This document shows, in pieces, positions 1 to 9,134 of a stretch of DNA of 64,000 bases (the first letter of the stretch is position 1; each line of letters starts with the position of its first letter). The translations under genes were made by a program, and so were the position numbers. The stretch covers positions 1,488,001 to 1,552,000 of the forward strand of contig NZ_JAQOUE010000001.1 of the NCBI RefSeq assembly GCF_032191465.1, given 5' to 3'. Below the pieces are notes generated by a model. That model did not search any database and was not told the DNA's origin. It saw only the letters and a list, made by a program, of their open reading frames with translations. The stretch is from Candidatus Nitronereus thalassa. Its GTDB lineage: Bacteria; Nitrospirota; Nitrospiria; Nitrospirales; UBA8639.

Positions 1-834
1 GGTTAACAGAGGATCATCCACCGAGATCGGTTCGGGGTCAGTAACATCCAAGGCTGCATAGGCAATGTTTTGATTTCTGAGGGCATCATATAAGGCCTTC
101 GAATCCACAACCCTACCCCGTGACGTATTAATCAGAATAGCCGTGCGCTTCATACGATTGAGAACCTTCTTATCAATCAATTGTTGGGTTTCAGATGTCA
201 GGGGAACATGCAAACTGAGAAAGTCGGATTCTGCAATTACTCGATCAAATGAAACTTGTTCCACGTTAGCCTGGGCAAGTAGTTCGCTGGGAATGGGCCG
301 CGAATGGTTGACTAATACCCGCATACCAAACCCATGCGCCCGCTTCGCCACAGCCTGACCAATTCGCCCAAATCCAATAATCCCTGCCGTCGCACCATTA
401 ACATCTTGACCGACAAACAGGGCGGGATCCCAAGCCCCCCAACGCCCGGCCTTCACAAATTCCGCTGCCTCACCAATTCGCCGACCAGCAGCCATGAGCA
501 AGGCGAAGGCAAAATCTGCTGTAGTTTCGGTCAAAACCCCAGGGGTGTTCCCAACAGGAATTTTCCGTTTCGTGCAGGCCTGTATATCGATATGATCAAA
601 TCCAACAGCCATCGTACTGACCACACGAAGCCGTGGAGCCAGCGATAACAATGCTTCATCAATCGTATCTGTCAGTAAGCAATACAGGCCATCCACCTCT
701 GAAACTTTTTCACACAACTCATTTCGCGGGATTGGCTCTTCTCCAGACCAGAGCTCAACATCGGCAAAGCTTTTAATCGCTTCTAAGCCTGCTTCGGGAA
801 TCCGTCGGGTTACCAGAACGCGAGTCTTTGCCAT
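1..834 (-). CDS. D-2-hydroxyacid dehydrogenase (glyoxylate/hydroxypyruvate reductase-like), 3' end cut by window
   Basis: NAD(P)-dependent reduction of a 2-oxoacid, most like the glyoxylate/hydroxypyruvate reductase branch of the D-isomer-specific 2-hydroxyacid dehydrogenases. The frame is open for 278 codons from the ATG at 834 to the window edge. Visible are the N-terminal substrate half, the Rossmann motif GFGRIG at residues 154-159, and the INTSRG segment near residue 240 carrying the substrate-binding Arg. The catalytic Glu and His lie near or beyond the cut end. It starts 23 bases after the antiporter stop on the same strand, so the two are probably cotranscribed. Phosphoglycerate dehydrogenase is the main alternative; the missing C-terminus, where an ACT domain would sit, prevents a decision. 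Confidence 0.85.
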   Translation of the reverse strand, partial: MAKTRVLVTRRIPEAGLEAIKSFADVELWSGEEPIPRNELCEKVSEVDGLYCLLTDTIDEALLSLAPRLRVVSTMAVGFDHIDIQACTKRKIPVGNTPGVLTETTADFAFALLMAAGRRIGEAAEFVKAGRWGAWDPALFVGQDVNGATAGIIGFGRIGQAVAKRAHGFGMRVLVNHSRPIPSELLAQANVEQVSFDRVIAESDFLSLHVPLTSETQQLIDKKVLNRMKRTAILINTSRGRVVDSKALYDALRNQNIAYAALDVTDPEPISVDDPLLT

Positions 835-857
835 GAACAAGGGATTACCTTTTATCT

Positions 858-1862
858 CTATATGACCGTCACCAAGACCACGAAAGCCAGATAGCATAAA
901 CCATTTAGAATCACGTGGTGCGGTTGCAGGCTCTGACGCCTAGCCAACACCAACAGATAGGTCGTCGCCAAAAAGGTCAGCCCCATTCCTAGCAGAACTT
1001 CTTTCCGGGGAACCCAGGGCGTTAACATCACGCCAAGTGCCGGAAGGAGACTCCCTTGGAACACCATCGCACCGGTGATATTCCCGAATGCCAGAGTATC
1101 GCGGCCACGCCGTATCCACAAAATACTATTTACTTTCTCTGGCAACTCAGTCGCTACCGGCACGATTAACAACGACAAGGCTAATGTCGAAATTCCCAAC
1201 CACGCGGCCAAATGCTCCACGCCAAAAACAAATCCCTTGGCTCCTCCTACAATAAGCGCGAGCCCCAACAATAGTTGGATTATAATCGTGACGAGATTTT
1301 CCGGCAGCTTGATTTTGCTAAGAAACAGGGGATGATCGGCCTCTGTCCCATGACCCTGTTCGACCAATCCACGTGACGCACGAATAGTCAGCATGAGATA
1401 AATCATATAACTGAGAGTTAAGCCAAACGCGATCGTCACCCGAGTGACCCGCCATTCCACGGGAATAAACACCGCAATGGTGGCTAACAAAAAGGCAAAT
1501 AAAAACCAATGCAGATCCCGGAGTAACCCTGTCGGTTCTGGGCGAAAATAGCTGTTCCAGCCCCGACGATGCGCCGCAAACATTCCCATGAGAAACAAGG
1601 TCAAGGTTGAAAGCATTAGCGGTGCACCCAGGATCGCCCCGACTCCGACCTCATGGCGTGTTTCCAGACTGGCAGAACTCGCCACTACCGCCACGATTGG
1701 CACCATGGCCTCGGGTAATGCCGTGCCCACGGCTGCAAAAATCGACCCAGTCACCCCCTCGGATATACCTAACCGTTCGCCGAGATGCTCTAGGGCATTG
1801 GTAAAGACTTCGGCCCCGATCAATATTAAAAAAAGCGCCAGTAGTAGAATCCAAAGTTCCAT
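858..1862 (-). CDS. Sodium/calcium exchanger family (CaCA) membrane protein
   Basis: Integral membrane antiporter of the Ca2+/cation antiporter superfamily, expected to exchange Ca2+ for Na+ or H+ across the inner membrane. The 334-residue protein has about ten hydrophobic segments and the two inverted alpha repeats typical of the family: GTALPEA at about residues 46-52, and ATELPEK near residue 240. Each carries the ion-binding Glu inside a membrane helix. A hydrophilic loop lies between the halves near residues 165-185. It is upstream of and on the same strand as the hydroxyacid dehydrogenase. Ion specificity cannot be read from sequence. Confidence 0.9.
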   Translation of the reverse strand: MELWILLLALFLILIGAEVFTNALEHLGERLGISEGVTGSIFAAVGTALPEAMVPIVAVVASSASLETRHEVGVGAILGAPLMLSTLTLFLMGMFAAHRRGWNSYFRPEPTGLLRDLHWFLFAFLLATIAVFIPVEWRVTRVTIAFGLTLSYMIYLMLTIRASRGLVEQGHGTEADHPLFLSKIKLPENLVTIIIQLLLGLALIVGGAKGFVFGVEHLAAWLGISTLALSLLIVPVATELPEKVNSILWIRRGRDTLAFGNITGAMVFQGSLLPALGVMLTPWVPRKEVLLGMGLTFLATTYLLVLARRQSLQPHHVILNGLCYLAFVVLVTVI

Positions 1863-1971
1863 TGTCGTCTCACTTTATCCATCGAACCTCATTTGTCAGC
1901 AGAAGCCAATACCCTCCGTCTTTTGCCGTATACCAAGCCTCTTGCTCCCCGAACAAAATATACAATAGACT

Positions 1972-2130
1972 ATGCCTATGGACGATTGGATGTGGATTGC
2001 CGCGTTGACTGTTGGTGCCGTGATGGTCTATCGGTACGCCTTTCGTTGGTGGCGCATTCGACGGACTGGCAAACAGGCAGATGAATTGCTGGCCTCTATT
2101 GTCAAGGGCAAGGATTCATTTCGTCGTTAA
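1972..2130 (+). CDS. Small hypothetical membrane protein (52 aa)
   Basis: An ORF of 53 codons from ATG 1972 to TAA 2130. The product begins MPMDDWMWIAALTVGAVMVY: a short N-terminus, one hydrophobic helix at about residues 6-20, then a basic stretch (RWWRIRRTG) and a charged C-terminal tail, the pattern of a single-pass inner-membrane protein with a cytoplasmic tail. No clear Shine-Dalgarno precedes it, and a second in-frame ATG lies two codons later. It fills the gap between the divergent antiporter and the TPR gene. Support comes only from the membrane-protein-like composition. Confidence 0.45.
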   Translation: MPMDDWMWIAALTVGAVMVYRYAFRWWRIRRTGKQADELLASIVKGKDSFRR

Positions 2131-2235
2131 AAACTTCATCCAGTTCTTCAGCCTAATTCAATCGGATTTTTCTGCAAATGTGACCCACATCTTTTCCCTT
2201 CCCCCCAGGCCAAACAATGCCTGGTCAACGCACTA

Positions 2236-3063
2236 TTGTCGCCAATGACGACACATGCCGCACAACAAGCTCAGATCTACCTTCATCGAGGCAATCTCAC
2301 GCAAGCGCAATATTGGTGTGCTCAAGCAGTAGATGAAGCCCGATCACAGGGCACCTGGGACACGCTGGCTTCAGCATTAGGCAACCTGGGCAATGTGTAT
2401 GCCTTATTGGAAGATTTTCAACAAGCCGAGGCCTGTTATCAAGAAGTCCTTACCATCCAACGCAGCCAAGAAAACCCCAACACCATCGGGGAGACGCTGG
2501 CTAATATAGGAAACGTCAAGGCCGATGCAGGAGACTACACCAAAGCCCGCGCGTATTACTTGGAAGCCATCGACGTGTTGACCGCCACCGAGAACCACCG
2601 CGCCCTGGGAATCTTATATGGCAATTTGGCTCTGCAGGAAATTGCCACCAACCAGCTCGAAAACGCCATTGGCCATTTTACGTACGCGCTCGACTTTCAT
2701 CGAATGGTTGGGGACGAAGTCAGCCTGGCCAATACCTATAGCCAACTGGGTCAAGTTTTTCTCACGCAGGGAAAGTTTCGTCAAGCAGAGGGTTGTCTTA
2801 ATAACGCGAGTGAACACTTCATTAAACTGGGCAATGAACCCAGCGAAGCGGCAGTCTTACGAGTCTTAGCGGATTTGTACAATAAGAAGGGCGACACCAT
2901 TTCAGCAGTGCGATGTCTAGAACGAACGATTCAGATCGATATTCGTTATCAACTTCCGGAACGGACCAACGATTTTTCTCAACTTTCCGAGTTTCGGAAG
3001 AAAAACCCCGCCCCACAAGCCGGAATCCCCCCAAAACTTAAAAAGAAGACGAATCCGCCATAA
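2236..3063 (+). CDS. Tetratricopeptide repeat protein
   Basis: A soluble 275-residue protein made almost wholly of TPR/Sel1-like helical hairpins. About six repeats with the A-x-x-x-L-G-N-[LI]-G-N-V pattern occupy residues 10-235, and the tail is rich in Lys and Pro. Such proteins are scaffolds for protein-protein contacts; the partner is unknown. There is no signal peptide. The coordinates use a TTG at 2236; an ATG three codons later (2245) is equally possible and neither has a good ribosome site. Its 3' end overlaps the convergent SprT-like gene by 26 bases. Confidence 0.8.
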   Translation: MSPMTTHAAQQAQIYLHRGNLTQAQYWCAQAVDEARSQGTWDTLASALGNLGNVYALLEDFQQAEACYQEVLTIQRSQENPNTIGETLANIGNVKADAGDYTKARAYYLEAIDVLTATENHRALGILYGNLALQEIATNQLENAIGHFTYALDFHRMVGDEVSLANTYSQLGQVFLTQGKFRQAEGCLNNASEHFIKLGNEPSEAAVLRVLADLYNKKGDTISAVRCLERTIQIDIRYQLPERTNDFSQLSEFRKKNPAPQAGIPPKLKKKTNPP

Positions 3064-3718
3064 AGTCAAAAACCAATTGAACGGGTGGTTGCAAACCCAT
3101 CCTCTGATCGCCCAAGGGCTTTGATTTTGCCTCACCATGCAGACGGCTCCAGCTCATGCCTGAACTCACTTCCTGCAACTCGCCCCAACAGGAACCACAA
3201 CGATGGGTTTTGGAAGAGAGGCTCTTTCGTTGGCGGTGATAGGCACGACCACATTTCTGACATTGCCAAGTATATTTTGATAGAGCGGCCACTTCATTGA
3301 GCAACGTATGATAAACGGTAATTCCTAGTCCGTCGTGATTCATAAGTTTCATCATTCGCCGAAATTCCCGACCATGCGAGGGATGACATTTTTTCACATC
3401 AAACTGCCACTGGTGAATCATCTCATGAGCTAACGTTCCGCGGATTTCGGCTAGGGACTGTGCACGAAGAAGCGGAAGAGATAATCGAATGACCCGTCCG
3501 ACCCCATGACGAATATCCGGAGAGACATGTTGGGTTCGTGGCCCAGTCTCACTCACAAACAGACCAACTGACGATGTCAACCGGGAACTCCACTGAATCT
3601 CAATGGTAGGAAGACGGGAATCAAAGTATGTCGCATTCAGAGAACTCCACATGCGTTGAAGCTCATGAGTTTCCAAGGGAGCGAGATTTTTTTCCGGAAC
3701 ACCGTTCATTTTCTTCAA
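3038..3718 (-). CDS. SprT-like zinc metallopeptidase domain protein
   Basis: A 226-residue member of the SprT/Spartan-like family. The zincin motif HEMIH is at residues 98-102, with a likely third ligand in SHGREF (His115). A C-terminal zinc ribbon is formed by two CxxC pairs (Cys153/Cys156 and Cys174/Cys177), the layout of bacterial SprT proteins. The family includes DNA-protein crosslink proteases in eukaryotes; the bacterial role is poorly known. It is divergent from tadA and converges on the TPR gene. The first 15-20 residues are not conserved family sequence, so the start could lie slightly downstream. Confidence 0.85.
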   Translation of the reverse strand: MKKMNGVPEKNLAPLETHELQRMWSSLNATYFDSRLPTIEIQWSSRLTSSVGLFVSETGPRTQHVSPDIRHGVGRVIRLSLPLLRAQSLAEIRGTLAHEMIHQWQFDVKKCHPSHGREFRRMMKLMNHDGLGITVYHTLLNEVAALSKYTWQCQKCGRAYHRQRKSLSSKTHRCGSCWGELQEVSSGMSWSRLHGEAKSKPLGDQRMGLQPPVQLVFDFMADSSSF

Positions 3719-3839
3719 ATTTAATCACCTGGAGTATATTTGGGATGGGTGCTATGGTACCATGTCTTTTTGTTCACCCCAACCCCTACAGTGAATAGAA
3801 CTTGAGCAAACCAAATTAACATCACCATACAGCCAGACA

Positions 3840-4319
3840 ATGACACAACCAAAGGATCACGATTTTATGCAAGCAGCACTCGAAGAAGCCAAAAAGGCCT
3901 TTGCCTTTGGTGAAGTACCGGTTGGTGCTGTTCTTGTCTGTGAGGATGCTATTGTCGCTCGTGGGCACAATCAGCGTGAAGGCCAACATGATCCCACAGC
4001 ACATGCCGAACTTCTGGTCATCCAACAAGCAGCGGAAACACTCCAGTCTTGGCGGCTTATCGGCACGACACTATATGTAACCCTTGAACCCTGCCTGATG
4101 TGTGCCGGGGCCATCCTCCAGGCAAGAATTCCTCGGCTCGTGTTTGGCACTTTTGATCCCAAAGCGGGAGCCTGTGGTTCATTGTTTACCGTTCACCAAG
4201 ATTCACGACTCAATCATCAAATCAATGTGACTCATGGAATTGAAGAACCTTCTTGCCGGAATATTTTGAAGGAATTTTTCCAACAACTCCGGCAGAACCA
4301 ACCCTTACCCATGTCTTGA
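3840..4319 (+). CDS. tadA: tRNA-specific adenosine deaminase TadA
   Basis: Deaminates the wobble adenosine (A34) of tRNA-Arg(ACG) to inosine; cytoplasmic and normally essential. The 159-residue length is typical. The cytidine/deoxycytidylate deaminase zinc site is complete: HAE at residues 55-57 gives the His ligand and the proton-shuttling Glu, and PCLMC at 84-88 gives two Cys ligands. Start ATG 3840 precedes the family's conserved N-terminal helix. It lies just upstream of tRNA-Ser on the same strand. Guanine deaminases share the fold, but the motif context fits TadA. Confidence 0.95.
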   Translation: MTQPKDHDFMQAALEEAKKAFAFGEVPVGAVLVCEDAIVARGHNQREGQHDPTAHAELLVIQQAAETLQSWRLIGTTLYVTLEPCLMCAGAILQARIPRLVFGTFDPKAGACGSLFTVHQDSRLNHQINVTHGIEEPSCRNILKEFFQQLRQNQPLPMS

Positions 4320-4338
4320 CCCACCACATAGGTAGCGC

Positions 4339-4734
<396 letters not shown>

Positions 4735-4902
4735 ATGCAAGAACAATCCAACATTTCCAAAGATCCCCGAATCATGAATCCACTTGCTGAATTGCTCAAA
4801 AAAATTCACGATATATTGAACCCATCACCGTCACACACCAAGTCTCAAGAATCTCCTCCATCCCAAGACCTCTCATCCCCAGACACAGCATCCAACCAAT
4901 AA
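4735..4902 (+). CDS. Small hypothetical protein (55 aa) with strong ribosome site
   Basis: A 56-codon ORF preceded by GCGGAGG, five bases before the ATG, one of the better Shine-Dalgarno sequences in the window; this is the main reason to call it. The protein has an amphipathic region around residues 14-29 (MNPLAELLKKIHDILN) followed by a Ser/Pro/Gln-rich tail and no membrane segment. It sits alone between tRNA-Ser and the terminator at 5056. No family is recognised. Confidence 0.5.
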   Translation: MQEQSNISKDPRIMNPLAELLKKIHDILNPSPSHTKSQESPPSQDLSSPDTASNQ

Positions 4903-5055
4903 ATATTGAATATTTTTCCTGTTTCTATTTAGCCAAAGAAAGAGCCCTTGGCCAGGCATGTAAGAACAATCCCATCTCAAAAAAATACGTCATCCCTCGC
5001 ATAGACGGAATGCGGACAATCTTGGATAGTGAATTCAGGTCGTTCCTCCTTGGGT
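4903..5055. other. Gene-free stretch ending in a strong terminator; possible small RNA
   Basis: No ORF with support. It contains a small hairpin (CGCAT/ATGCG near 4999-5015) and runs directly into the intrinsic terminator at 5056-5092. The long spacer behind the small ORF could be its 3' UTR or a separate small RNA; no known RNA family is recognised. Confidence 0.3.
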
Positions 5056-5092
5056 AAAAGGCCTGCTCAGTCAGTTTGAGCAGGCCTTTTTT
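5056..5092 (+). terminator. Strong bidirectional Rho-independent terminator
   Basis: A 13-bp stem with arms AAAGGCCTGCTCA and TGAGCAGGCCTTT around a 7-base loop, followed by a T-run on the plus strand and preceded by AAAA, so it can also end leftward transcripts. It lies between the rightward small ORF and the leftward coaBC operon and probably serves both. Confidence 0.9.
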
Positions 5093-5202
5093 AATTTTGC
5101 CGTCTCTATTCCATCCATACCATTTGGCACTATCTAGACCACGCCAAAAATCTATACGGCAACAGAAAACATGAAGGATTTTTCCGGAAAGGGAATAAAA
5201 TG

Positions 5203-6444
5203 CTATAGGCTTCGTAGATTGGAAATGCGAGGTGTGTCCAATGCACGGTGCAGGGCAAGAGGCAAGATGACATCCAAGAGTCGATGAGCAATAAGGGGCT
5301 TTGCCGCTCGATCTAGGTGCAGGATCTCTCCTGCCTTGGTAAGAATGGTCAGTTCATTCATATCGTTGCCAAAAGCCGAATCTGGACCGCTGATATGATT
5401 GACAGCCACAAGATCAAGGGTTTTTTGATGCAGCTTTTTTCTTCCGTTTTCGACATGATTTTCGGTTTCAGCCGCAAAACCAACAAGGATTTGATGCGTT
5501 TTCTGCTTGGAAAGGCTGGCGAGAATATCGGGAGTCCGCTCAAGATCTAGGGATTCTCCGGCCCACTCATCCTTTTTGAGTTTCTGAGGCGCCACCACAC
5601 GGGAACGAAAATCTCCTACCGCCGCTGTCATGATAAGCACCGTGGCCCAAGAAAATTTATCTTCCAAGGCTTGTTGCATTTCCTCTGCTGTCACGACTGA
5701 AGTCGATTCACAATTGGCGGGTGACGGAAGGTTCGTTGGCCCACTGACAAGTAAGACTTGGGCTCCCCGGTGTGCCGCAGCTTGGGCAATGGCATAGCCC
5801 ATTTTTCCAGACGAGCCATTAGTGATGAATCGAATCGCGTCAATTGGTTCCCTGGTAGGCCCAGCCGACACCAAGACCCGTTGCCCAGCCCAATCGTGTT
5901 GACGAGACAGGCAAGCAGCCACCGTATTTAAAATTGCCTCTTCAGAAGGAAGTCGCCCCCTCCCCACCTGACCTGAAGCTAATGGGCCATCTTCCGGCTC
6001 CATAACCGTCACACCACGCCCACGTAAGACTTGGGTATGCTCCATCACTGACGGATGATCCCACATTTCGCCATCCATGGCCGGCGCAAAAATCAGAGGA
6101 CATCGAGCCGCTAAAATCATCGTGCTCAAGAGGTCATCAGCCAGGCCCAATGCACTTTTTGCTAACGTATTCGCCGTGGCCGGAGCAACCAGCACAAGAT
6201 CCGCCGATTCCGTTAACCGCAGATGCGGCATAGTCTCCGACTCGGAAAATAGGTCCGTAGATACTGACCGCTTTGACAACACTTCAAACGTGAGCGGGGT
6301 GACAAACTGCTTCGCCGCCAGCGTCATGACTACCGAGACTTCCGCCCCTTCCTCTACTAAAGTTCGAAGAAGTGACACGGCCTTATAGGCGGCAATACTC
6401 CCGGCGACGCCCAACACAATCCGTTTATTGTCGAATTTACCCAT
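5203..6444 (-). CDS. coaBC: Bifunctional phosphopantothenoylcysteine decarboxylase/phosphopantothenate-cysteine ligase
   Basis: Two consecutive steps of coenzyme A synthesis: ligation of cysteine to 4'-phosphopantothenate (CoaB), then FMN-dependent decarboxylation to 4'-phosphopantetheine (CoaC). The 413-residue length matches the fused bacterial enzyme. The N-terminal CoaC half shows the flavoprotein start GVAGSIAAYK (residues 13-22) and APAMDGEMW; the C-terminal CoaB half shows SAGPTREPIDAIRFITN and GFAAET. It is the last gene of the leftward tsaD-to-coaBC operon, 23 bases after rpoZ, with the terminator at 5056 downstream. Confidence 0.96.
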   Translation of the reverse strand: MGKFDNKRIVLGVAGSIAAYKAVSLLRTLVEEGAEVSVVMTLAAKQFVTPLTFEVLSKRSVSTDLFSESETMPHLRLTESADLVLVAPATANTLAKSALGLADDLLSTMILAARCPLIFAPAMDGEMWDHPSVMEHTQVLRGRGVTVMEPEDGPLASGQVGRGRLPSEEAILNTVAACLSRQHDWAGQRVLVSAGPTREPIDAIRFITNGSSGKMGYAIAQAAAHRGAQVLLVSGPTNLPSPANCESTSVVTAEEMQQALEDKFSWATVLIMTAAVGDFRSRVVAPQKLKKDEWAGESLDLERTPDILASLSKQKTHQILVGFAAETENHVENGRKKLHQKTLDLVAVNHISGPDSAFGNDMNELTILTKAGEILHLDRAAKPLIAHRLLDVILPLALHRALDTPRISNLRSL

Positions 6445-6467
6445 GACCCACGCCAGCGCAAGAAAAC

Positions 6468-6860
6468 CTATTCGACAGTTTCAGCCACTTCTGTCGAGTC
6501 ACCGCCATCTTCCGGCTCGGCCACCTTTGGCGAATCATCAATATAGACACTCAATTGTTGCTGAATCTCCTTCGCATCTTCATCGCCTCCCGCCAGGACC
6601 GCTTGGTCAAAACCGCGCTCCGTTTGACGTTTGGATTCTCGAATCGCCTGCCGGGCTTCTTTTCCTACCAAATATTTCACATCGCCTCGCAAGACCTCTT
6701 CCAGAGCCACGGAAGTTTCCTTTGCAAATTTACTCGTCTGCGAGGGTTGCCCACTTCGCATGATTTGCTTTGCCCGTTGGGCGGCGACAAGCACCACCCG
6801 ATATCGGGAATCAAATTTTCCACTACTACTATCATGTAACAACGGAAGAGTATCAGTCAT
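6468..6860 (-). CDS. rpoZ: DNA-directed RNA polymerase subunit omega
   Basis: A small RNA polymerase subunit that helps fold and hold beta-prime. Residues 15-75 carry the omega signature (DSRYRVVLVAAQRAKQI, and KFAKETSVALEEV further on). At 130 residues it is longer than the usual 70-90: the C-terminal 50 residues form an acidic tail rich in Glu, Asp and Val. Its place directly after gmk is the classic gmk-rpoZ order seen in many bacteria, which supports the call. Gaps to both neighbours are about 25 bases. Confidence 0.92.
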   Translation of the reverse strand: MTDTLPLLHDSSSGKFDSRYRVVLVAAQRAKQIMRSGQPSQTSKFAKETSVALEEVLRGDVKYLVGKEARQAIRESKRQTERGFDQAVLAGGDEDAKEIQQQLSVYIDDSPKVAEPEDGGDSTEVAETVE

Positions 6861-6885
6861 TCTTCAAGCTCCTTATGAACATGGT

Positions 6886-7536
6886 TTATACGATAGTCGA
6901 ATTTTCTTTGAGGGCCTTATCTTCGATTAATCCCTTATCTTTTAGCCATTCCGTATCCAGCCGCGCGGTCTTCACTCTCTCGGCGCAAATGATGGATTCC
7001 AGATCTTTGGTGGCCTGAATAAGATCTTCATTGCGAATCAAATAATGATAAGACCGAAAATTAGCAATTTCCTCTCTGGCCAATTCAAGACGGCGTTGAA
7101 TTTCCTCGGTGGAATCCGACGCCCGACGATACAGCCTCGTCCGCAACACTTCCAACGACGGAGGCGTGACAAACACATACACGGCCCCGGAAAACTGCTT
7201 CATGATTTGGCGAGCCCCTTGGGCATCAATATCAAGCAAGACGTCGATACCTTCGCTCATTGACTCTTCGAGCTGGCGCTTAGGGGTACCATATAATTTT
7301 CCATAGACCTCTGCCCATTCCACGAATTCATTACGGTCAATCATACCACGGAATTGTGGTTCATCAATAAAACAATAATCCACCCCATGTTGTTCGCCAG
7401 GCCGAGGATTTCTAGTCGTACAAGAAACCGAAAGGGCGGTCTGCGGCACCTGCGCAACCATATTTTTGCACAACGTGCTTTTTCCTGCCCCAGAGGGTCC
7501 TGATACAACAAAGAGTACACCGCTTCGTTTCATCAT
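6886..7536 (-). CDS. gmk: Guanylate kinase
   Basis: Phosphorylates GMP to GDP with ATP. The 216-residue protein has the P-loop GPSGAGKS at residues 13-20, the GMP-binding segment CTTRNPRPGE near residue 40, and the LDIDAQGARQI segment near residue 100, all diagnostic. It lies between yicC and rpoZ in the operon, 36 bases after yicC. Its last residues extend a little beyond the family core. Confidence 0.96.
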   Translation of the reverse strand: MMKRSGVLFVVSGPSGAGKSTLCKNMVAQVPQTALSVSCTTRNPRPGEQHGVDYCFIDEPQFRGMIDRNEFVEWAEVYGKLYGTPKRQLEESMSEGIDVLLDIDAQGARQIMKQFSGAVYVFVTPPSLEVLRTRLYRRASDSTEEIQRRLELAREEIANFRSYHYLIRNEDLIQATKDLESIICAERVKTARLDTEWLKDKGLIEDKALKENSTIV

Positions 7537-7572
7537 TCTGACAAGGCACCTAAGTTCAACATTGGAAATGGA

Positions 7573-8451
7573 TTATTCGACATTTTGCACTTGTTCGCGA
7601 ACCTTTTCCAGTTCCCCTTTGAGTTGGACCACACATTTGGAAATTTCAGCATCATTCGCCTTGGAGCCAATCGTATTGACTTCTCGCCCCATTTCCTGCA
7701 ACAAAAAGTCCAATTGCCGTCCCACTGGATCCTTCGCTTTCACCAGGGCATCGAATTGCTGACAATGACTATCCAGACGAATGAGTTCTTCGGTCACGTC
7801 GCACCGATCCGCAAAGATCGCTAATTCTTGTTTAAGGCGTGTATCGTCCAAAGCACTATCGCCTATCAGCCCATTGAGACGATCCTTCATACGATCATAG
7901 TAGTCTTTGGTCACCTTGGGCAACCGCCGACGAATCTGCCCCTGAACCTGCCTGACCACCTGCACGCGTTTGACCATATCACTTTGCAGAGCCTTCCCTT
8001 CTCGACGACGCATACGATCAAGGTCTTCCACCGCGCCGACGACCAATCGCTTGACAGCGCGGTCAAAGGCCTGGGAATCCACGGTGGGCTCCCCCACAGA
8101 AAAAATTTCCCGGAACGATCCTAAAAATGAGACGTCGATACTGCCCCCCAATTTTAGCTCTCGCTGCAGTTCTTGGAGAACTTGATGGTATTGGCGAGCC
8201 AAGGTCCGATCGAGTTTCAACGTCTTGGAGCTTTCTTTCCCTCCAACATAGGCCACGGAGACCTCAATGCGTCCTCGGCTGCATTGTTGGGCGATCACCT
8301 GTTTCAACTCTTCTTCCAACTCGTTCTTGCCTTTGGGAAGACGCATCATGATTTCCCGAAAGCGATGATTGACAGATCGAATTTCCGCGGAAATGCTCAC
8401 TCCCTGAACGGTGCTTTCACGTTTTCCAAACCCGGTCATGCTCTTCATCAT
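7573..8451 (-). CDS. yicC: YicC/YloC family endoribonuclease
   Basis: A 292-residue member of the YicC family, shown in E. coli and B. subtilis to be an endoribonuclease. The conserved start MKSMTGFGK (residues 2-10), RSVNHRFRE near residue 27, and the C-terminal EMGREVNTIGSKA are present, covering both family domains. The start codon overlaps the nth stop by four bases, giving translational coupling. The yicC-gmk-rpoZ order is common in bacteria and reinforces the identity. Confidence 0.94.
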   Translation of the reverse strand: MMKSMTGFGKRESTVQGVSISAEIRSVNHRFREIMMRLPKGKNELEEELKQVIAQQCSRGRIEVSVAYVGGKESSKTLKLDRTLARQYHQVLQELQRELKLGGSIDVSFLGSFREIFSVGEPTVDSQAFDRAVKRLVVGAVEDLDRMRRREGKALQSDMVKRVQVVRQVQGQIRRRLPKVTKDYYDRMKDRLNGLIGDSALDDTRLKQELAIFADRCDVTEELIRLDSHCQQFDALVKAKDPVGRQLDFLLQEMGREVNTIGSKANDAEISKCVVQLKGELEKVREQVQNVE

Positions 8452-9122
8452 GATTTCATCAACTTTCCATCCCAGTCACAGTCCGCCGAAATAACACAAG
8501 ATCCACATTTGGGCTTTCGGGCCAAGCAGACATAGCGCCCGTGAAGTAAGAACCGTTGCGATCCACCAGTCCAATCTTGTTGAGGAAGCAAAGCTTGAAG
8601 ATCGTATTCAATAGTGGTGGGATCATGGCTCGTCGTCAAATGAAGGCGGTTCGCAACACGTTTCACGTGAGTATCCACAATGATCCCAGGCTTTTGAAAA
8701 CAGGCGCCCAAAATCACGTTCGCGGTTTTTCTTCCGATGCCCGGCAAAGAGGTCAACTCTTCCATTGTGTCCGGAACTTTCCCATTGAAAAGTTCAACCA
8801 ACCCCTGGCTGCAGTGAATGACGCTTTTAGCTTTACTTCGGAAAAACCCCGTCGAACGAATGATGGCTTCGACATCTGCAGGATTGGCCTTGGCCAGGTG
8901 TTGCGGTCCTGGATACTTTGCAAATAAGGCCGGGGTCACGCTATTGACTCGTTCATCTGTGCATTGCGCTGATAAAATCGTGGCAACCAACAACTCGAAG
9001 GGTGTGCGATGTTGAAGTTCGACTATCGCCTCAGGAAGAGCCCGTTTGAGCGTGGCAATAATTCGGCATGCCCGTGCTTTGGCATCTGGTTTCACGGAGG
9101 TTCCCGATTTCCCTGCACTCAT
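8448..9122 (-). CDS. nth: Endonuclease III
   Basis: DNA glycosylase/AP lyase that removes oxidised pyrimidines in base excision repair. The 224-residue protein contains the helix-hairpin-helix LPGIGRKT ending in catalytic Lys132, the catalytic Asp150 in IIVDTHVKRV, and the C-terminal 4Fe-4S loop with Cys199-x6-Cys206-x2-Cys209-x5-Cys215. It is 12 bases downstream of hflX and overlaps yicC by four bases. Confidence 0.96.
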   Translation of the reverse strand: MSAGKSGTSVKPDAKARACRIIATLKRALPEAIVELQHRTPFELLVATILSAQCTDERVNSVTPALFAKYPGPQHLAKANPADVEAIIRSTGFFRSKAKSVIHCSQGLVELFNGKVPDTMEELTSLPGIGRKTANVILGACFQKPGIIVDTHVKRVANRLHLTTSHDPTTIEYDLQALLPQQDWTGGSQRFLLHGRYVCLARKPKCGSCVISADCDWDGKLMKS

Positions 9123-9134
9123 TCACAACCACGA